A DNA stretch of 49,976 bases from a virus, in IMG/VR virus record IMGVR_UViG_3300023174_000239, positions 1 through 49,976 of that record. One strand, written 5' to 3'. Both the position numbers and the translations under genes were made by a program. Below the pieces are notes generated by a model. That model did not search any database, was not told where the DNA came from, and worked only from the letters and a program-made list of their open reading frames with translations. Shown one piece after another: positions 23,963 to 30,783 of the stretch (positions are counted from its first letter, which is position 1; each line of letters opens with the position of its first letter).

Positions 23963-24323
23963 TACATACACTCCTACATCTGGTATGAAGGCTGCTGCTC
24001 GTCGTGCTTTAAAATGGAAAGCAGATGGCAAAGCCAAGGGAGCAGGAACTCCAGTAGGTTGGGGTCGTGCAACTGATATTGTAAATGGATCAGCAATGTC
24101 TCTTAGTACTGTTAAAAGAATGTATTCTTTTTTCTCACGTCATGAAGTAGATAAAAAAGGCAAAGGTTTTTATGATGGTCCAGAGTTTCCCTCCAATGGA
24201 AGAATTATGTGGGATGCTTGGGGTGGAGATGCAGGGTTTTCATGGAGCCGTGCAATTGTAGAAAGAGAAAAGAAAAAACTAGAAAAAATGTGGCATGGAA
24301 CTGCCTTTGATCTAAGAAAGTAG
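23955..24323 (+). CDS. Conserved phage domain protein
   Basis: Protein of 122 residues from ATG 23955. The pattern AAARRALKWKADG, then GWGRATDIVNGSAMSLSTVK, RMYSFFSRHEVDKKGKGF, then SNGRIMWDAWGGDAGFSW is a domain widespread in phages, often fused to portal or maturation proteins, whose function is not established. It is basic and probably binds DNA or a virion protein. A longer start (23922) would overlap the previous gene more and lacks a ribosome-binding site. Confidence 0.75.
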   Translation: MADTYTPTSGMKAAARRALKWKADGKAKGAGTPVGWGRATDIVNGSAMSLSTVKRMYSFFSRHEVDKKGKGFYDGPEFPSNGRIMWDAWGGDAGFSWSRAIVEREKKKLEKMWHGTAFDLRK

Positions 24324-24329
24324 GGGGTA

Positions 24330-24491
24330 ATGGAAAATTTAGAAAAAAATGAACTAATTCAGTTAGTAGGATTTTATAAACAAAAACTATCTGACGTAGA
24401 ATTAGAGTTATTAAAACTACAACTTGAGGTTAATAAACTTAACTCTATGGTTTTAAGTTTAAGCCAAGAACCAGTTAAAAAAACTAAATAA
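24330..24491 (+). CDS. Short coiled-coil protein
   Basis: A 53-residue protein with a clear heptad pattern (LIQLVGFYKQKLSDVELELL, then KLQLEVNKLNSMVL). GGGGG lies directly upstream of ATG 24330. Probably a small oligomeric accessory protein; no family recognised. Confidence 0.65.
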   Translation: MENLEKNELIQLVGFYKQKLSDVELELLKLQLEVNKLNSMVLSLSQEPVKKTK

Positions 24492-24492
24492 T

Positions 24493-24921
24493 ATGGAATA
24501 TTTATTAGTTATAGGCTTGACATTGCTGTCTTATTGGTCTATAATTAAAATATCAAACAAAAAAAGAATGGCATTTTTAAACAAAAATAAGTATAGACAA
24601 AGTTCTATCTATGAAATGGTTAAAGATATTGTTCCAAAGCAAAGGTTTGATAAGCCTAAAGTTATAACGCAATCTCAAAGACATATTCAAAAAAATATGC
24701 TAAGGGTCGTAATAGCAGACGGAAGTGCATACTGGATATTAAATAATGTTTTTTATACTGCAAATGCCATAAATGGCAGGGTAGATGAAGAGACAATACA
24801 ACCATTAGATATTGAAAATATGTCAACAAAAGAATTAGATAAGATGTTATCAATACTTGATGACTTAAAACAAGGGGTAGGACCAAATGATAGTAGCAGT
24901 ACAGGGAACAAAGGAATTTAA
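24493..24921 (+). CDS. Membrane-anchored conserved phage protein
   Basis: Protein of 142 residues. An N-terminal transmembrane helix (YLLVIGLTLLSYWSIIKI) is followed by a basic segment and a soluble domain with AYWILNNVFYTANAINGRVD and a helical end MSTKELDKMLSILDDLKQG. The domain pattern resembles conserved hypothetical proteins of actinophages and cyanophages. It overlaps the next gene by 35 bases. Inner-face membrane location expected. Confidence 0.7.
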   Translation: MEYLLVIGLTLLSYWSIIKISNKKRMAFLNKNKYRQSSIYEMVKDIVPKQRFDKPKVITQSQRHIQKNMLRVVIADGSAYWILNNVFYTANAINGRVDEETIQPLDIENMSTKELDKMLSILDDLKQGVGPNDSSSTGNKGI

Positions 24922-25237
24922 CGACTATAACGTATTCCTTCGTGCTATGAGCGTTGCGTTATCTGGTATGAAAGATGGAGATAATGATTTTATTATCTAT
25001 TCTGCTGGTCCATCAAGAATAAATCACTTTGTTTCAGAATTTTCTAATTTATCAGAACGAGGAATGAAAGCAAGAGGCAAGAAGATTAAATTTTATAATG
25101 CTGCACCAATATGGTTAAGCGAAAATATAAATCAAATTAATTATTTTGTTTTTTTAAGTCGTCCAAAAGAATCAAAATCAAAATTAGTTTTAATTGCAGA
25201 AGCCAACAACATTGATGTTGGTCTTTTTAGGTATTAG
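24887..25237 (+). CDS. Possible SLOG/YspA-like protein
   Basis: Protein of 116 residues. It starts with a strand then a Gly-Thr turn (IVAVQGTKEFNDYNVFLRAM) and has a second strand-turn FIIYSAGPSRINHF, reminiscent of Rossmann-like SLOG nucleotide-binding proteins such as YspA (DUF2493). The match is loose. It overlaps the preceding membrane-protein gene. Confidence 0.65.
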   Translation: MIVAVQGTKEFNDYNVFLRAMSVALSGMKDGDNDFIIYSAGPSRINHFVSEFSNLSERGMKARGKKIKFYNAAPIWLSENINQINYFVFLSRPKESKSKLVLIAEANNIDVGLFRY

Positions 25238-25246
25238 GAGAATAGA

Positions 25247-25456
25247 ATGATTATTAGAAGTTTAAATACAATGGAAAAAATTATAAATAAAAATAAAAAT
25301 TTGTTATGGAATGGTTGGGATGTCATTGATCTAAAAGAATCAGACGTTGCAAAAACATCTCCTATGGGTATTAGAATAAAAGATAAATGGTATTTACATA
25401 GAATTTATAAGCCTGGTCGTAATGGTTGGGATATACCAAATAAGTATAAGGATTAA
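25247..25456 (+). CDS. Small conserved protein
   Basis: A 69-residue protein with conserved-looking aromatic motifs (LLWNGWDVIDLKESD, IKDKWYLHRIYKPGRNGWDI). GGAGAA precedes ATG 25247 and the WhiB-like gene follows after two bases. No known domain; the WYLHRIYKPG stretch suggests a beta-rich nucleic-acid or peptide binder. Confidence 0.65.
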   Translation: MIIRSLNTMEKIINKNKNLLWNGWDVIDLKESDVAKTSPMGIRIKDKWYLHRIYKPGRNGWDIPNKYKD

Positions 25457-25458
25457 TC

Positions 25459-25740
25459 TTGAAGCAACATTTGTGGAAAGACGAAGCCTTGTGTTTGGGA
25501 ATGGAAAACAATTCATTTTTTGATAAATATGAAGATCATGAAAAATCTAGAAAAAGTGTTGATGCACTTTGCAAACAATGTCCAGTAAAAAAAGTATGCT
25601 TTGCAAATGGCATATCTGGAAAAGAATGGGGTGTCTGGGGTGGAGTTTATTTAGAGGGTGGAGAAGTTTCAAGAGAATTTAACAAACATAAAACAAAACA
25701 AGACTGGTCAATTACTTGGCAAGCCTTAACAATGGAATAG
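25459..25740 (+). CDS. WhiB-like Fe-S transcription regulator
   Basis: Protein of 93 residues from TTG 25459 (AAGGAT upstream). The four cluster cysteines have WhiB spacing: C12 (ALCLG), C38, C41 and C47 (CKQCPVKKVC), followed by the beta-turn GVWGG and a basic tail. WhiB proteins are restricted to actinobacteria and their phages and bind the sigma-A region 4 / promoter complex. It probably modulates host or phage SigA promoters, many of which appear in this window. Strong evidence for an actinobacterial host. Confidence 0.92.
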   Translation: MKQHLWKDEALCLGMENNSFFDKYEDHEKSRKSVDALCKQCPVKKVCFANGISGKEWGVWGGVYLEGGEVSREFNKHKTKQDWSITWQALTME

Positions 25741-25743
25741 AGT

Positions 25744-26472
25744 ATGGAAAATAAATTATTAAATAACTTAAATTTAATTTCTATCTCTGGCTGTGGTCAT
25801 TCTGGAACTACATTAACAGCAACTGTTTTGGGTGCACATAAAAATTTATTATTAATTCCAATTGAAACAAAGATGTTCCTTGATGAATCATATGATATTA
25901 ATAATTTTATTTTTAATAACTATTCAAATAAAGAAACTATGATTATAGAAAAAACGCCAAATCATATATATGTTTTAGATAAAATAAAAAAAGAATATCC
26001 AAATGCTAAGTTTATATTAAATATAAGAGACCCAAGAGATATAGCATCATCACTTTATAACAGATTTGAAGACTGGAATAAATCAATTAATAGGCTTAAA
26101 AAAGATTTTGATTACATAAAAAGGTTTTATTCATTTGGTCATTTAGTTAAATATGAAGATATTGTTAATAACTTTGAAAATACTTTTATTGATATTTGTA
26201 AGTATATAGATATAGATTTTGATGAAAATATGTTAGAATATTATAAGCATGCTCCAAACTGGTATGGAGTAGAAAATCCTAAAGATACTGATGGAAAAGA
26301 TAAATACTATAAAAATAACATTAGTAATCACAAAATAAGAAGATCTTGGCAAGTAAAACAACCACTTTTTGACGGTACTGATAGATGGAAAAAAGAATTA
26401 AGCAGTAGTCAGATAAACGATGTAGTAAAAAATGTTGGAGAAGTAGCCAACCTCTTTGGATATGCTATATAA
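25744..26472 (+). CDS. Second sulfotransferase
   Basis: Protein of 242 residues. PAPS loop ISGCGHSGTT at about 13-22 and 3'-phosphate motif LNIRDPRDIASSLYNR at about 95-110, both typical of Sulfotransfer_3. A conserved YEDIV stretch and a C-terminal helix complete the fold. It is AT-rich and lies between WhiB and the APS-kinase fusion gene, which it overlaps if the latter is read from 26456. It is not a recent duplicate of the gene at 14050: the two share motifs but little else. Confidence 0.85.
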   Translation: MENKLLNNLNLISISGCGHSGTTLTATVLGAHKNLLLIPIETKMFLDESYDINNFIFNNYSNKETMIIEKTPNHIYVLDKIKKEYPNAKFILNIRDPRDIASSLYNRFEDWNKSINRLKKDFDYIKRFYSFGHLVKYEDIVNNFENTFIDICKYIDIDFDENMLEYYKHAPNWYGVENPKDTDGKDKYYKNNISNHKIRRSWQVKQPLFDGTDRWKKELSSSQINDVVKNVGEVANLFGYAI

Positions 26473-26488
26473 TGGTTATGGAGAAAAA

Positions 26489-27250
26489 ATGATTATACAA
26501 ATAATTGGACTACCTGGCTCTGGTAAGACAGAACTAGCAAAAGCCCTTAAAGAGCGGATCAATGCTATTCATCTTAATGCAGATGAGGTACGTGCTACAG
26601 TTAATTCTGATCTTGGATTTACCCTTGAAGATCGCATAGAGCAGGCAAGACGTATGGGGGCTATGGCAAGACTTATTGTTAATCAAGGAGTTGCTCCAGT
26701 TATTGTAGATTTTGTTTGCCCAACAGATGCGACAAGGGAAGCATTTGGTAAACCAGATATTCTAATTTTTATGGATACAATTAAAGAAGGCAGATTTAAA
26801 GATACAAATAAGATGTTTGTAGCACCAAAAGAATTTGACTTTATGTTTTCTGATCATGAAAAAAATTCATACGAAAAAGCAAGTTTAATTATTTCTTTGT
26901 TTAAACTACATGATTGGTCTGCACCAACAACACTTATGCTTGGTCGTTATCAACCATGGCATGAGGGGCATCACGCTTTATATAAAGAAGCGGGTAAGCG
27001 AACTAATCAAGTATTGCTTGGAGTCCGAAATACATACAATACAAGTGAAAAAGATCCACTTAAGTTTGATCAGGTAAAAGAATATATTGCTAAGGATAAG
27101 TTTATGGATGAATCAATGGTACTTAGACTTCCAAACATTACAAACATTGTTTATGGTCGTGACGTAGGATACAAAATTGAGCAAGTAGATTTGGGGGCAG
27201 ACATTCATGCTATTTCGGCTACTGAAAAACGTAAAGAACTGGGTATCTAA
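26489..27250 (+). CDS. APS kinase-like / nucleotidyltransferase fusion
   Basis: Protein of 253 residues from ATG 26489 with GGAG upstream; an earlier in-frame start at 26456 lacks support. Residues 1-90 match adenylylsulfate kinase: P-loop GLPGSGKT (7-14), LNADEVR and DRIEQARRMGAMARLI. Residues 145-253 are a HxGH nucleotidyltransferase: GRYQPWHEGH (HEGH 158-161) and ISATEKRKE. ATP sulfurylase is also a HxGH enzyme, so the fusion could mimic PAPS synthetase, but an NMN/CTP-transferase type second domain is equally possible. The upstream neighbour is a sulfotransferase. Confidence 0.82.
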   Translation: MIIQIIGLPGSGKTELAKALKERINAIHLNADEVRATVNSDLGFTLEDRIEQARRMGAMARLIVNQGVAPVIVDFVCPTDATREAFGKPDILIFMDTIKEGRFKDTNKMFVAPKEFDFMFSDHEKNSYEKASLIISLFKLHDWSAPTTLMLGRYQPWHEGHHALYKEAGKRTNQVLLGVRNTYNTSEKDPLKFDQVKEYIAKDKFMDESMVLRLPNITNIVYGRDVGYKIEQVDLGADIHAISATEKRKELGI

Positions 27251-27332
27251 TTTTGGTCAAGGTATTGCAGATGCAGAAGATAGATTTGTTAGAAATATGT
27301 TTGAAGAAGATATAGATAATGAAAGTAACTAA
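27207..27332 (+). CDS. Overlapping small protein
   Basis: A 41-residue frame (MLFRLLKNVKNWVSNFGQGI, ending EEDIDNESN) overlapping the end of the kinase fusion by 44 bases and the start of DUF2061 by 14. KNWVSNFGQGIADAEDRFV resembles small amphipathic phage proteins. Without it, a gap of about 70 bases would be empty. No ribosome-binding site is seen at the ATG, so coupling is needed. Confidence 0.4.
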   Translation: MLFRLLKNVKNWVSNFGQGIADAEDRFVRNMFEEDIDNESN

Positions 27333-27522
27333 ATCTAGATCTTTTGTAAAGGCATTAAGTTATCGCATATGGGGAACGCTTTCTTCTGTTGTTGTTGCTT
27401 ATGTTATAACAAAGAATGCTTCACTATCTATAACAATTGCATTTTGGGAAACAGTAGTTAAAGTATTTATTTACTACGCACATGAACGTGGTTGGAATAA
27501 AATTCAATGGGGTAGAAAGTGA
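27319..27522 (+). CDS. DUF2061 membrane protein
   Basis: Protein of 67 residues. SRSFVKALSYRIWGTLSS, a membrane span about 18-40, then AFWETVVKVFIYYAHERGWN with the characteristic YAHER-W and GR end, matching DUF2061. From memory this family often neighbours or is fused to sulfate-activation (CysC/CysN) proteins, which fits the adjacent APS-kinase-like gene. Function not established. Confidence 0.85.
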   Translation: MKVTKSRSFVKALSYRIWGTLSSVVVAYVITKNASLSITIAFWETVVKVFIYYAHERGWNKIQWGRK

Positions 27523-27752
27523 TGTATACGAATGAAATGCGTAGGGCCGTACACTCAATTACACCGCCTAAAGGGTTTGGCATAGAGATTATTGACAATG
27601 AGCACTTCCTTACAGTAAAATTAGATGAGTATAAATTTCTAAAAATGTTACATGATGAAAAAATAGAAGCACTAAAGTATGTTGTTCAAATAAAAAAGGC
27701 TTTAGAAATAAATGGAGCAATTGTGTTAGTAACCAGAGAGGCAGTAAAATGA
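27522..27752 (+). CDS. Small conserved protein
   Basis: Protein of 76 residues from ATG 27522 (TGATG overlap); GTG 27519 would add one residue. ITPPKGFGIEIIDNEHFLTVKL and a helical end (KYVVQIKKALEINGAIVL). No domain recognised; coupled to genes on both sides. Confidence 0.65.
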   Translation: MYTNEMRRAVHSITPPKGFGIEIIDNEHFLTVKLDEYKFLKMLHDEKIEALKYVVQIKKALEINGAIVLVTREAVK

Positions 27753-27880
27753 TAAAACAGATTGGATTGTTTTTTATTTGTAAAATTAAATCACATAACC
27801 TTGTTGACGCTGGCTCTTGTCCATTTACTGGTAAAAGTTATTCAGCCTGTCTAAGATGTGGAGTAACAGTAACAAAATGA
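27749..27880 (+). CDS. Small Cys-containing protein
   Basis: A 43-residue protein (CKIKSHNLVDAGSCPFTGKS, then YSACLRCGVTVTK) with ATGA overlaps to both neighbours. The C/H arrangement, with K-S-H-N-L and CxxC near the end, resembles small phage zinc ribbons containing a DAGSCPFTG motif. Confidence 0.65.
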   Translation: MIKQIGLFFICKIKSHNLVDAGSCPFTGKSYSACLRCGVTVTK

Positions 27881-28005
27881 AAAAGAAAATAATTATATTA
27901 ATACTGTCAGCAATATCTATTTTTATTGCAATTAATTTATTCTTTGCTTCAAGGCTTAGTCAATTATCAGACTTAGATTTATTTGACATTGAAGAAGAAG
28001 AATAG
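27877..28005 (+). CDS. Single-pass membrane peptide
   Basis: A 42-residue protein: Lys start, one transmembrane helix (IIILILSAISIFIAINLFF), then an acidic cytoplasmic end (DLDLFDIEEEE). ATGA overlap upstream; TAG shares its last base with GTG of the next gene. Function unknown. Confidence 0.6.
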   Translation: MKKKIIILILSAISIFIAINLFFASRLSQLSDLDLFDIEEEE

Positions 28006-28493
28006 TGCAAACCTTTTTACCATACAAAGATTTTGATCAATGCGCTGAGACTCTTGATAATAAGCGTTTAAATAAACAAATACTAGAGTCTTATCAGATA
28101 CTTAAGGTTTTATCTGGTCAATCCTCTTCAGGTGCATGGCGTAATCACCCAGCGGTACTGATGTGGAAGAATGCTGAAAAATCATTACTAACGTATACAA
28201 GAGCCATGATTAAAGAGGCTAGCCTTAGAGGTATTAAGACAGACAAGAATGAGGCCAACATAGAGGCTCTGAAGGCCGTTTCTGGGCATCTGTGGGGTAC
28301 TGATAAGCCAGTCTGGAGTAAGGCATCTCATGTAAATCGTGTCAATATTACCCATAGAGCCAACCTTTATCGTAAAGATTATATTTATTATGCAGAGTTT
28401 TATAAAGATACTCAGAGTGAATATAACAAACCTTGTTGCGATAAGTGTTTATACTATTGGACAACTCACGTCATTAGGGATAGAGTACAATAG
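28005..28493 (+). CDS. Pyrimidine-dimer DNA glycosylase-like (Pyr_excise family)
   Basis: Protein of 162 residues from GTG 28005. MQTFLPYKDFDQCAETLDNK, RLNKQILESYQIL, then WRNHPAVLMWKNAEKSLLTY are the hallmark segments of the Pyr_excise family related to T4 endonuclease V, which cuts the glycosyl bond at UV-induced dimers. The C-terminus has a Cys cluster (PCCDKC). Repair of UV damage makes sense for a phage of sunlit surface water. Family call strong; activity inferred. Confidence 0.85.
   Translation: MQTFLPYKDFDQCAETLDNKRLNKQILESYQILKVLSGQSSSGAWRNHPAVLMWKNAEKSLLTYTRAMIKEASLRGIKTDKNEANIEALKAVSGHLWGTDKPVWSKASHVNRVNITHRANLYRKDYIYYAEFYKDTQSEYNKPCCDKCLYYWTTHVIRDRVQ
28486..28491 (+). promoter_or_regulatory. 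-10 box TACAAT, leaderless start
   Basis: TACAAT ends seven bases before ATG 28499. It overlaps the end of the glycosylase gene. -35 unclear. Confidence 0.4.
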
Positions 28494-28498
28494 ATATT

Positions 28499-28861
28499 AT
28501 GGAAATGATGTTTTTGATATTTTTTGCTACCCTGTCTTTTTCCTTTGGGCTATCCTATTGGGCTACCTTTGATAAACTAAAAAAGTCTAACCTATTGTTG
28601 GCTGAACTTTTTATAAAAACCAGGGCACTTGAAGAGTTAAACTCTCAAATAGATAACGGCATCAGTATGTCTGACGACACAATACATAAAGAAAACTTTA
28701 TAAAGTTTCTATCTGACTCAAGAGATTGGGCTTTTGAGTATATTGAAAGGTCACAGCAAACCATTAAAGAAGTTTCAGATGAATTAAGGGTAAAAGGTTT
28801 GAATAACTATTCCGAAAAACTTTTAGCCCTTTTACCAGAGATGGGTCAAGAAAAAAGATAA
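28499..28861 (+). CDS. Membrane-anchored phage protein
   Basis: Protein of 120 residues: N-terminal membrane segment (MMFLIFFATLSFSFGLSYWA), then a helical cytoplasmic domain with ENFIKFLSDSRDWAFEYIER and a coiled C-terminal part. Similar membrane-anchored proteins with a FLSDSRDWAF-type motif occur in other phages. Role unknown. Confidence 0.7.
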   Translation: MEMMFLIFFATLSFSFGLSYWATFDKLKKSNLLLAELFIKTRALEELNSQIDNGISMSDDTIHKENFIKFLSDSRDWAFEYIERSQQTIKEVSDELRVKGLNNYSEKLLALLPEMGQEKR

Positions 28862-28862
28862 T

Positions 28863-29021
28863 ATGAGAGACATTTTATTATCAACTATTACAGGTTTTGG
28901 ATGTGGTGTTGTATTTGCTGCATTCAAATTACCAGTCCCAGCACCACCAGTTTTTGCGGGAATCGCAGGAATTATTGGTTTATGGATTGGTTTTACAACA
29001 ATAACAAAAGTTATATCCTAG
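28863..29021 (+). CDS. XapX/DUF1427-like small membrane protein
   Basis: A 52-residue protein of two hydrophobic segments around LPVPAPPVFAGI, the P-x-PAPP motif of the XapX (DUF1427) family: GFGCGVVFAAFKLPVPAPPV, then AGIIGLWIGFTTI. It sits directly after the previous stop and before the holin-like gene, and may act with it in the membrane. Confidence 0.7.
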   Translation: MRDILLSTITGFGCGVVFAAFKLPVPAPPVFAGIAGIIGLWIGFTTITKVIS

Positions 29022-29029
29022 GAGGAATA

Positions 29030-29308
29030 ATGAATAACCTATTAAACGATAAGACAAAGGCAATGCTTGCATCATACGGACGATCTGTCCTTGGTTCAGT
29101 AATTGCACTTTACATGGCTGGCGTAACAGATCCAAAGGATCTATGGGCTGCACTAGTTGCTGCTTTAGCGCCTGTTGCATTAAGAGCGCTTAATCCTAAT
29201 GACAAGGCATTTGGCGTACTGCCAAACACAGGAGCAATTTCAGATGCTCTTGGCAAGATTGTGCCTGTCAAAAGCGCACCAAAGAAAAAGGCTGCTAAGA
29301 AAAAGTAG
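29030..29308 (+). CDS. Probable holin-like membrane protein
   Basis: Protein of 92 residues from ATG 29030 (GGAGG upstream). One or two hydrophobic helices (SYGRSVLGSVIALYMAGV, LWAALVAALAPVALRAL), NPNDKAFG, and a very Lys-rich C-terminus (KSAPKKKAAKKK). The layout is that of holin-type proteins of actinophages. It is the last gene before a terminator, so it could be expressed late, though it is far from the endolysin at 13473. Confidence 0.6.
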   Translation: MNNLLNDKTKAMLASYGRSVLGSVIALYMAGVTDPKDLWAALVAALAPVALRALNPNDKAFGVLPNTGAISDALGKIVPVKSAPKKKAAKKK

Positions 29309-29321
29309 TTTAATCTTAGGA

Positions 29322-29354
29322 AATGGGTCTGGTATTATTCTAGGCCCATTTTTT
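29322..29354 (+). terminator. Intrinsic terminator
   Basis: Stem AATGGGTCT (29322-29330) / AGGCCCATT (29342-29350) with one G-U pair, 11-base loop and a T run. Ends the long plus-strand operon. Confidence 0.85.
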
Positions 29355-29369
29355 AATTAAGGAATTATT

Positions 29370-30086
29370 GTGAAAAAATTATTAGTTATTATGCCATTGT
29401 ATAATGATGAACTATATGTTGAAAGAGCAATTGATAGCATACTAAATCAAACCTTTAAAAATTTTGAATTATGTATAATTAACGACTGTTCAACAGATAA
29501 TTCTTTAAACAAAATAGAAAAATACTTATCTAACTCCAAAGTTAGATTGATTAATAATGATAAAAATATGGGCGCTTATTATTCTAGAAATACTGGATTG
29601 CAGTTATTAGAAAAAGAAAATTTTGATATATACACCATTCACGATGCAGATGATTTTTCTGATTCTACTAGATTTGAAAAAATAATTAAATTTTTTAATA
29701 ATGATAATTTACTTGGTCTGGAAGATTTACAATTAAAAATTGGAGGTATGCCACCAAGTTGGTTAATAGAGTTAGGAAAAACAATGCCAAATCACGCTCA
29801 TGCTTTTTTTAATAAAAAAGTTTTTAACATATTAGGTTATTTTGATAATTCTAAATTTGGAGCAGACACAGAATATTGGCACAGATTGTTAAGATATATA
29901 AGAATAAACGCAGGTGGATCTGTTTTTGGATTTAATGAATTATTATACTATGCACAAATTACAGAAGACAACTTAATAATTCAATATCAAGAAGACGAAA
30001 GAGATTTATACTTTAAAAAAAATATGGAAGGAATTAATAAAATGGTAGATGTTAAAGATTTCTATAAACCATTTTTTATAAATTAA
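29370..30086 (+). CDS. GT2-family glycosyltransferase
   Basis: Protein of 238 residues from GTG 29370 (AAGGAA upstream). VIMPLYNDELYVERAIDSIL, INDCSTDNSL and DADDFSDSTR form the GT-A fold of family 2 with the DXD-type metal site HDADD near 92. The C-terminal half is family-specific. AT-rich. First gene of the glycan region after the terminator. Confidence 0.9.
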   Translation: MKKLLVIMPLYNDELYVERAIDSILNQTFKNFELCIINDCSTDNSLNKIEKYLSNSKVRLINNDKNMGAYYSRNTGLQLLEKENFDIYTIHDADDFSDSTRFEKIIKFFNNDNLLGLEDLQLKIGGMPPSWLIELGKTMPNHAHAFFNKKVFNILGYFDNSKFGADTEYWHRLLRYIRINAGGSVFGFNELLYYAQITEDNLIIQYQEDERDLYFKKNMEGINKMVDVKDFYKPFFIN

Positions 30087-30090
30087 CTAA

Positions 30091-30783
30091 ATGGATTTTG
30101 TTTATATTTGCAAAGAAGGTATTAACGAAGAATTAAAATATTCAATTAGATCTGTCGTTGAAAGTTTTCCAGAAGCAAATATATGGGTTGTTGGTGGCAA
30201 GCCTGACTGGTATATAGGAAATTATATAGAAGTAGAACAAAAAGAATCAAAATATAAAAATGCTGTAAAAAATTTACAAACAATTTGTTTTTCACAAGAA
30301 ATATCAGAATCGTTTATTTTAATGAATGATGACTTTTATATTATTAAAAAAATAAATAAGATAGAAAATTTTCATAGTGGATTACTGTTAGATAAGATAA
30401 ACTTATATCAAAAACTTAATGGTAACTCTCAGTACACCAGAAAACTCTCAGGCACATATAAAAAACTTAAAGCGTTGGGATTTGAGAACCCCTTAGACTA
30501 TGAACTCCACGTCCCCATGATTATGGAAAAAGAAAAATTAAAGGTAGTTTTAGAACTTTTAGATCAATTTTTATGGAGATCTATATATGGAAACAAGTTT
30601 GATGTCGGTGGCACACAGATGGAGGACGTTAAAGTTTACAATTCTGGACCATTAGTTCTTAAGTCTTATAATTTAAACATAAATGATCATACTTATTTGT
30701 CTAGTGCCGACAGTTCATTTAATAATATATTTAATAAAATACTTAAGATCAAGTTTGATAAAAAAACTAAATTTGAGAAATAA
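30091..30783 (+). CDS. Stealth/GT-like protein
   Basis: Protein of 230 residues. DFVYICKEGINEELKYSIRS and ANIWVVGGKPDWY at the start, followed by ESFILMNDDFYI, resemble conserved region 2 of Stealth proteins (bacterial capsule hexose-1-phosphotransferases: D-V-Y-x-W-V-N-G and FNDDMF). It would transfer a sugar phosphate. The C-terminal part has HVPMIMEKEKL. AT-rich; its end overlaps the opposite-strand glycosyltransferase by 17 bases. Assignment moderate. Confidence 0.65.
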   Translation: MDFVYICKEGINEELKYSIRSVVESFPEANIWVVGGKPDWYIGNYIEVEQKESKYKNAVKNLQTICFSQEISESFILMNDDFYIIKKINKIENFHSGLLLDKINLYQKLNGNSQYTRKLSGTYKKLKALGFENPLDYELHVPMIMEKEKLKVVLELLDQFLWRSIYGNKFDVGGTQMEDVKVYNSGPLVLKSYNLNINDHTYLSSADSSFNNIFNKILKIKFDKKTKFEK

